From: Sporosarcina sp. FSL W7-1349
GTDB lineage: Bacteria > Bacillota > Bacilli > Bacillales_A > Planococcaceae
DNA: 64,000 nucleotides
Direction: 5' to 3'
NCBI RefSeq assembly: GCF_038003045.1
Contig: NZ_JBBOOK010000001.1
Span: 1,612,001-1,676,000, forward strand
The position numbers and the translations under genes are program-made. The notes under the pieces were generated by a model. That model made no database searches. It saw only the letters and a list, made by a program, of their open reading frames with translations, and had not been told where the DNA came from. Shown here one piece after another: positions 61,656 through 64,000 of this stretch (its first letter is position 1; each line of letters opens with the position of its first letter).

Positions 61656-63182
61656 TTAACTATATCGTTCCTTCAATATATGTTTACTTAACTTTCCACT
61701 TCCCGTCTTAGGAAGTTCTTGAACGATTTCAATTCTTCGAGGTTTTTTATAGCCTGCAAGATTTGGATGATTTTCACAATGCTCAATAATTTGTTGCTTA
61801 GTCAGACTTTGATCAATAGGAACGATGATCGCTGTCACTTGTTCAATCCACCTGTCGTGGGGTGTACCGATAACCGCAACTTCTGCAACACCCGGATGCT
61901 CTGCGATAATATTTTCCACTTCTTTCGGATAAACGTTTTCCCCGCCCGTAACAATCAAGTCATCAAATCGGTCTGTGTAATATAAATAGCCATCTGCATC
62001 CCAACGTACCACGTCACCAGTTTTGATCCAGCCTCCTACAAAACGTTCTACATTTAAATCTTCCCGCTTCCAATAACCCGGCGTAACAACGTCTCCTTTC
62101 AAGAAAAGTTCGCCACTTTCTTCATCACCAGGAAGGATCGATCTTGTACCGTCTTGTGAAACGATCTTTGCTTCTACAACTTGACTTCGCGCTTGCCCCA
62201 TAGCTCCCTTCCTTCTTTTATCACCAATAGAATAAGTTATCATGAGACCAGATAATTCTGTCTGACCATAGATTTCATACAAAGGGGATATAATATTTTC
62301 CTCAAAGTAATCACAAATGATACTTGGCGTTGGAGATCCACCAAAAAAGCTAAAACGAAGTGGTTCAAACCATTTTTTCTCTAATGGATTTCGCTTTGCA
62401 TAATTTACGATATCCACCAACATTGTTGAAATCACACCAGTCCAAGTTGGCAGAAGTTTACGAGTAAGATCTACCCATTCCTTTGCACTCCAACGGGCTA
62501 TTAAAGTTACAGTTCCACCGGTAAAAAAAACCGGAAGTGTCGTACATTGTAGCCCACCTACATGGAACATGGGAAAAGTCCCCAACAAATGATCCTTTGA
62601 TGTTAATTGCCATGTATCGATAACCATTTCTACAGACGCAGTATTTGTTCGATGCGTTTGCCTCACTCCCTTTGGTTTACCTGTTGTCCCACTTGTATAC
62701 ATTAGCAGCGCATCATCTGTATCTAAACAAGGCGTAGTTTTCATGCTGAAGACTTTATTTGCATAGATTTTTTCCAAAGAAGGAATTGTTTTGACTTCAC
62801 CTTGCGTAATTAACAGAAGGTTGGGGAATTTTTGAAACATGGCCTCAAGTCGATTTATATCATTAACGTTAATAACAAGCATCTTAATCTCTGAATCTTC
62901 AATAACAAATTGTAATTCCTCTGCATGAAAACGATAATTAATTGGAACCGCAACGCCTGCAACCATCCACGTTGCATACAAAGCAACTAGATAATCCGGA
63001 CAATTTGACATATATACTCCAAGTTTATCGCCTTTCTTAATGCCATTTTCCAACAAAAATTGTGCCAATGAACAGGCTCTTTGATAAAATGCCCGATAGG
63101 TAAGTTCCATGTTATCCATTCTGATCGCAATTTTCTCTGGATGCTCCCGAACAGAACGGTCAATATAACTGGCAATATTCAA
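61656..63182 (-). CDS. Acyl-CoA synthetase (AMP-binding), second of three
   Basis: 508-residue ligase, about as different from the first paralogue as separate family members. Phosphate loop MYTSGTTGKPKG, IYGQTELSG, hinge DRFDDLIVTGGENVYP, catalytic Lys in TGSGKLSKHIL. All motifs are intact. TTG 63182 is chosen, with GGGGTGAG upstream. It lies 58 bases from the first ligase gene, so an operon is likely. Whether it uses fatty, aromatic or carnitine-like acids is open. Confidence 0.83.
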   Translation of the reverse strand: MNIASYIDRSVREHPEKIAIRMDNMELTYRAFYQRACSLAQFLLENGIKKGDKLGVYMSNCPDYLVALYATWMVAGVAVPINYRFHAEELQFVIEDSEIKMLVINVNDINRLEAMFQKFPNLLLITQGEVKTIPSLEKIYANKVFSMKTTPCLDTDDALLMYTSGTTGKPKGVRQTHRTNTASVEMVIDTWQLTSKDHLLGTFPMFHVGGLQCTTLPVFFTGGTVTLIARWSAKEWVDLTRKLLPTWTGVISTMLVDIVNYAKRNPLEKKWFEPLRFSFFGGSPTPSIICDYFEENIISPLYEIYGQTELSGLMITYSIGDKRRKGAMGQARSQVVEAKIVSQDGTRSILPGDEESGELFLKGDVVTPGYWKREDLNVERFVGGWIKTGDVVRWDADGYLYYTDRFDDLIVTGGENVYPKEVENIIAEHPGVAEVAVIGTPHDRWIEQVTAIIVPIDQSLTKQQIIEHCENHPNLAGYKKPRRIEIVQELPKTGSGKLSKHILKERYS

Positions 63183-63264
63183 CTATTCTCACCCCTATAT
63201 ATTTTTATAACAAATAATATAGACTGAAGAGTTAGATTTTTAGAGTGACAGTTATACTAACTTG

Positions 63265-64000
63265 TTAAGTAATTTGTTGTTCATGAGAAAATTGTTTTCG
63301 CAAACGGTATTTCAATACTTTCCCGCCTACCGTCTCGGGTAATTTATCAACAAAGAAAATTTGTTTAGGTGTTTCAAACCCTGCCAATGATTCACGGCAG
63401 TAATGGATCAACTCATCTTCTGTTACTTGTACATCCTGTTTCATAACGACGATACCCGTAACAACTTCTCCCCATCTCTCGTCAGGCAATCCAATCGCAG
63501 CTGCCCTTTCAACAGCAGGATGTTGCATTAACACAGTTTCAACCCGGATGCTCGAAACGTTTTCGCCGCCCGATTTGACAATATCTTTATAACGATCAAC
63601 CATTACGGCTAATCCTTCTTCGTCATACATGCAGCTATCACCTGAATGAAACCAGCCATGCCTTAATGCGTTTCGTGTCGCCTCTTCATCTTTATAGTAA
63701 CCGGACATTATCGCCGGTGAACGATAAACAGCCTCGCCCGCTAGTCCATGTTCTTGGATGACATTACCTTCTTCATCCATAATGACAGAAGCTAGTATAG
63801 CGCTTGGCACACCTACATAATTTACATGAGGCGCATACTTTTCATAAGTTTCTGGCCACATATCATGCCAAAAACGATAACAAGTAATGGATTCTGTCTG
63901 TCCAAAAATTTCAAATAGCACTAAATCATCGCCACATAAAGTTTTGAGATGTTTATTATATTTCGGCGATAAAGACGACCAACCGTAGACGATGACAGTT
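63265..64000 (-). CDS. Acyl-CoA synthetase (AMP-binding), third of three, 3' part
   Basis: The frame is open to the window edge: upstream of the first in-frame GTG (63921) it continues through TVIVYGWSSL and CGDDLVLFEIFGQTES, so the real start is beyond base 64000. The visible 245 residues include IFGQTESIT, DRYKDIVKSGGENVSS, and the catalytic Lys in GGKVLKYRLR. Same family and orientation as the two preceding genes; an 82-base gap separates it from the second ligase. Possibly the first ligase of an operon that begins outside the window. Confidence 0.85.
   Translation of the reverse strand, partial: TVIVYGWSSLSPKYNKHLKTLCGDDLVLFEIFGQTESITCYRFWHDMWPETYEKYAPHVNYVGVPSAILASVIMDEEGNVIQEHGLAGEAVYRSPAIMSGYYKDEEATRNALRHGWFHSGDSCMYDEEGLAVMVDRYKDIVKSGGENVSSIRVETVLMQHPAVERAAAIGLPDERWGEVVTGIVVMKQDVQVTEDELIHYCRESLAGFETPKQIFFVDKLPETVGGKVLKYRLRKQFSHEQQIT

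Noticed and set aside
1..64000. tRNA or rRNA genes, prophage, replication origin
   Set aside because: I found no cloverleaf with CCA-type acceptor, no rRNA-like sequence, no phage structural or integrase genes, and no DnaA-box cluster.

Overview
The window looks like a chromosomal segment of a mid-GC (by eye near 50%), spore-forming member of the Bacillales, most likely a Planococcaceae such as Sporosarcina or a close relative. The evidence is frequent TTG and GTG starts behind strong Shine-Dalgarno sites, a Spo0E-type phosphatase, gene blocks recalling the B. subtilis ykv/ykw/yku region (mhqR, kinase, ykvS, ykwC, ykyB, fadH, darB, ccpC), a murE next to prfC as in Staphylococcus with a DDPR motif, and a complete Bacillus-type urease operon. 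Assignments rest on reading the sequence and remembered family features; no search was run.

Layout. 1-3310 (+): polyamine importer potABCD, potA cut by the window edge. 3430-4641 (+): DHA1-type MFS exporter. 5145-17064 (-): eight-gene operon with an exported protein, ABC ATPase and permease, coiled-coil membrane protein, MoxR AAA+ ATPase, DUF58 protein and two VWA membrane proteins, behind one good promoter. 17185-21514 (-): ccpC, an MFS pump, darB, a small membrane protein and fadH. 21662-25763: PAS-GGDEF-EAL protein, ykyB, a YkwC-like dehydrogenase and a Spo0E-family gene missing from simple ORF lists. 25986-29462: ykvS, a lipoprotein, a membrane gene apparently broken by a 317-bp element, mhqR and a soluble PAS histidine kinase. 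29653-35205: B12-type radical SAM protein, K+ channel ktrD, a TerC-type Mn2+ exporter behind a yybP-ykoY Mn2+ riboswitch, and an extended SDR. 35636-44639 (-): swrC-type RND pump, prfC, murE and an aldehyde dehydrogenase with a cre site. 44965-48567 (+): a 47-residue gene with a SigB-like promoter, a catalase and a DHA2 pump behind a hairpin attenuator. 48683-53625 (+): ABC importer with a fused double ATPase, probably for nickel. 53689-59449 (-): tandem YheE-like protein, then ureABCEFGD. 60029-64000 (-): three acyl-CoA ligase genes in visibly AT-richer DNA.

How the genes fit together. The importer next to the urease genes would supply nickel to UreE/UreG for the UreABC active site. Polyamine uptake, urea hydrolysis and acyl-CoA activation suggest use of nitrogenous and fatty substrates. 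DarB (c-di-AMP), KtrD (K+) and the Mn2+-responsive TerC gene form an ion-homeostasis theme.

The least explained structure is a set of intergenic arrays built from 20-21 bp modules (4729-5116, 35466-35656, 40700-41290, 41333-41545, and a degenerate one near 38856). The four clear arrays lie directly downstream of stop codons of minus-strand genes, and the swrC stop codon lies inside a module. A second unexplained family is a pair of structured elements (27101-27418 and 32881-33038) with matching ends; one copy carries three small hairpins with mutually complementary pentaloops and seems to interrupt a gene.
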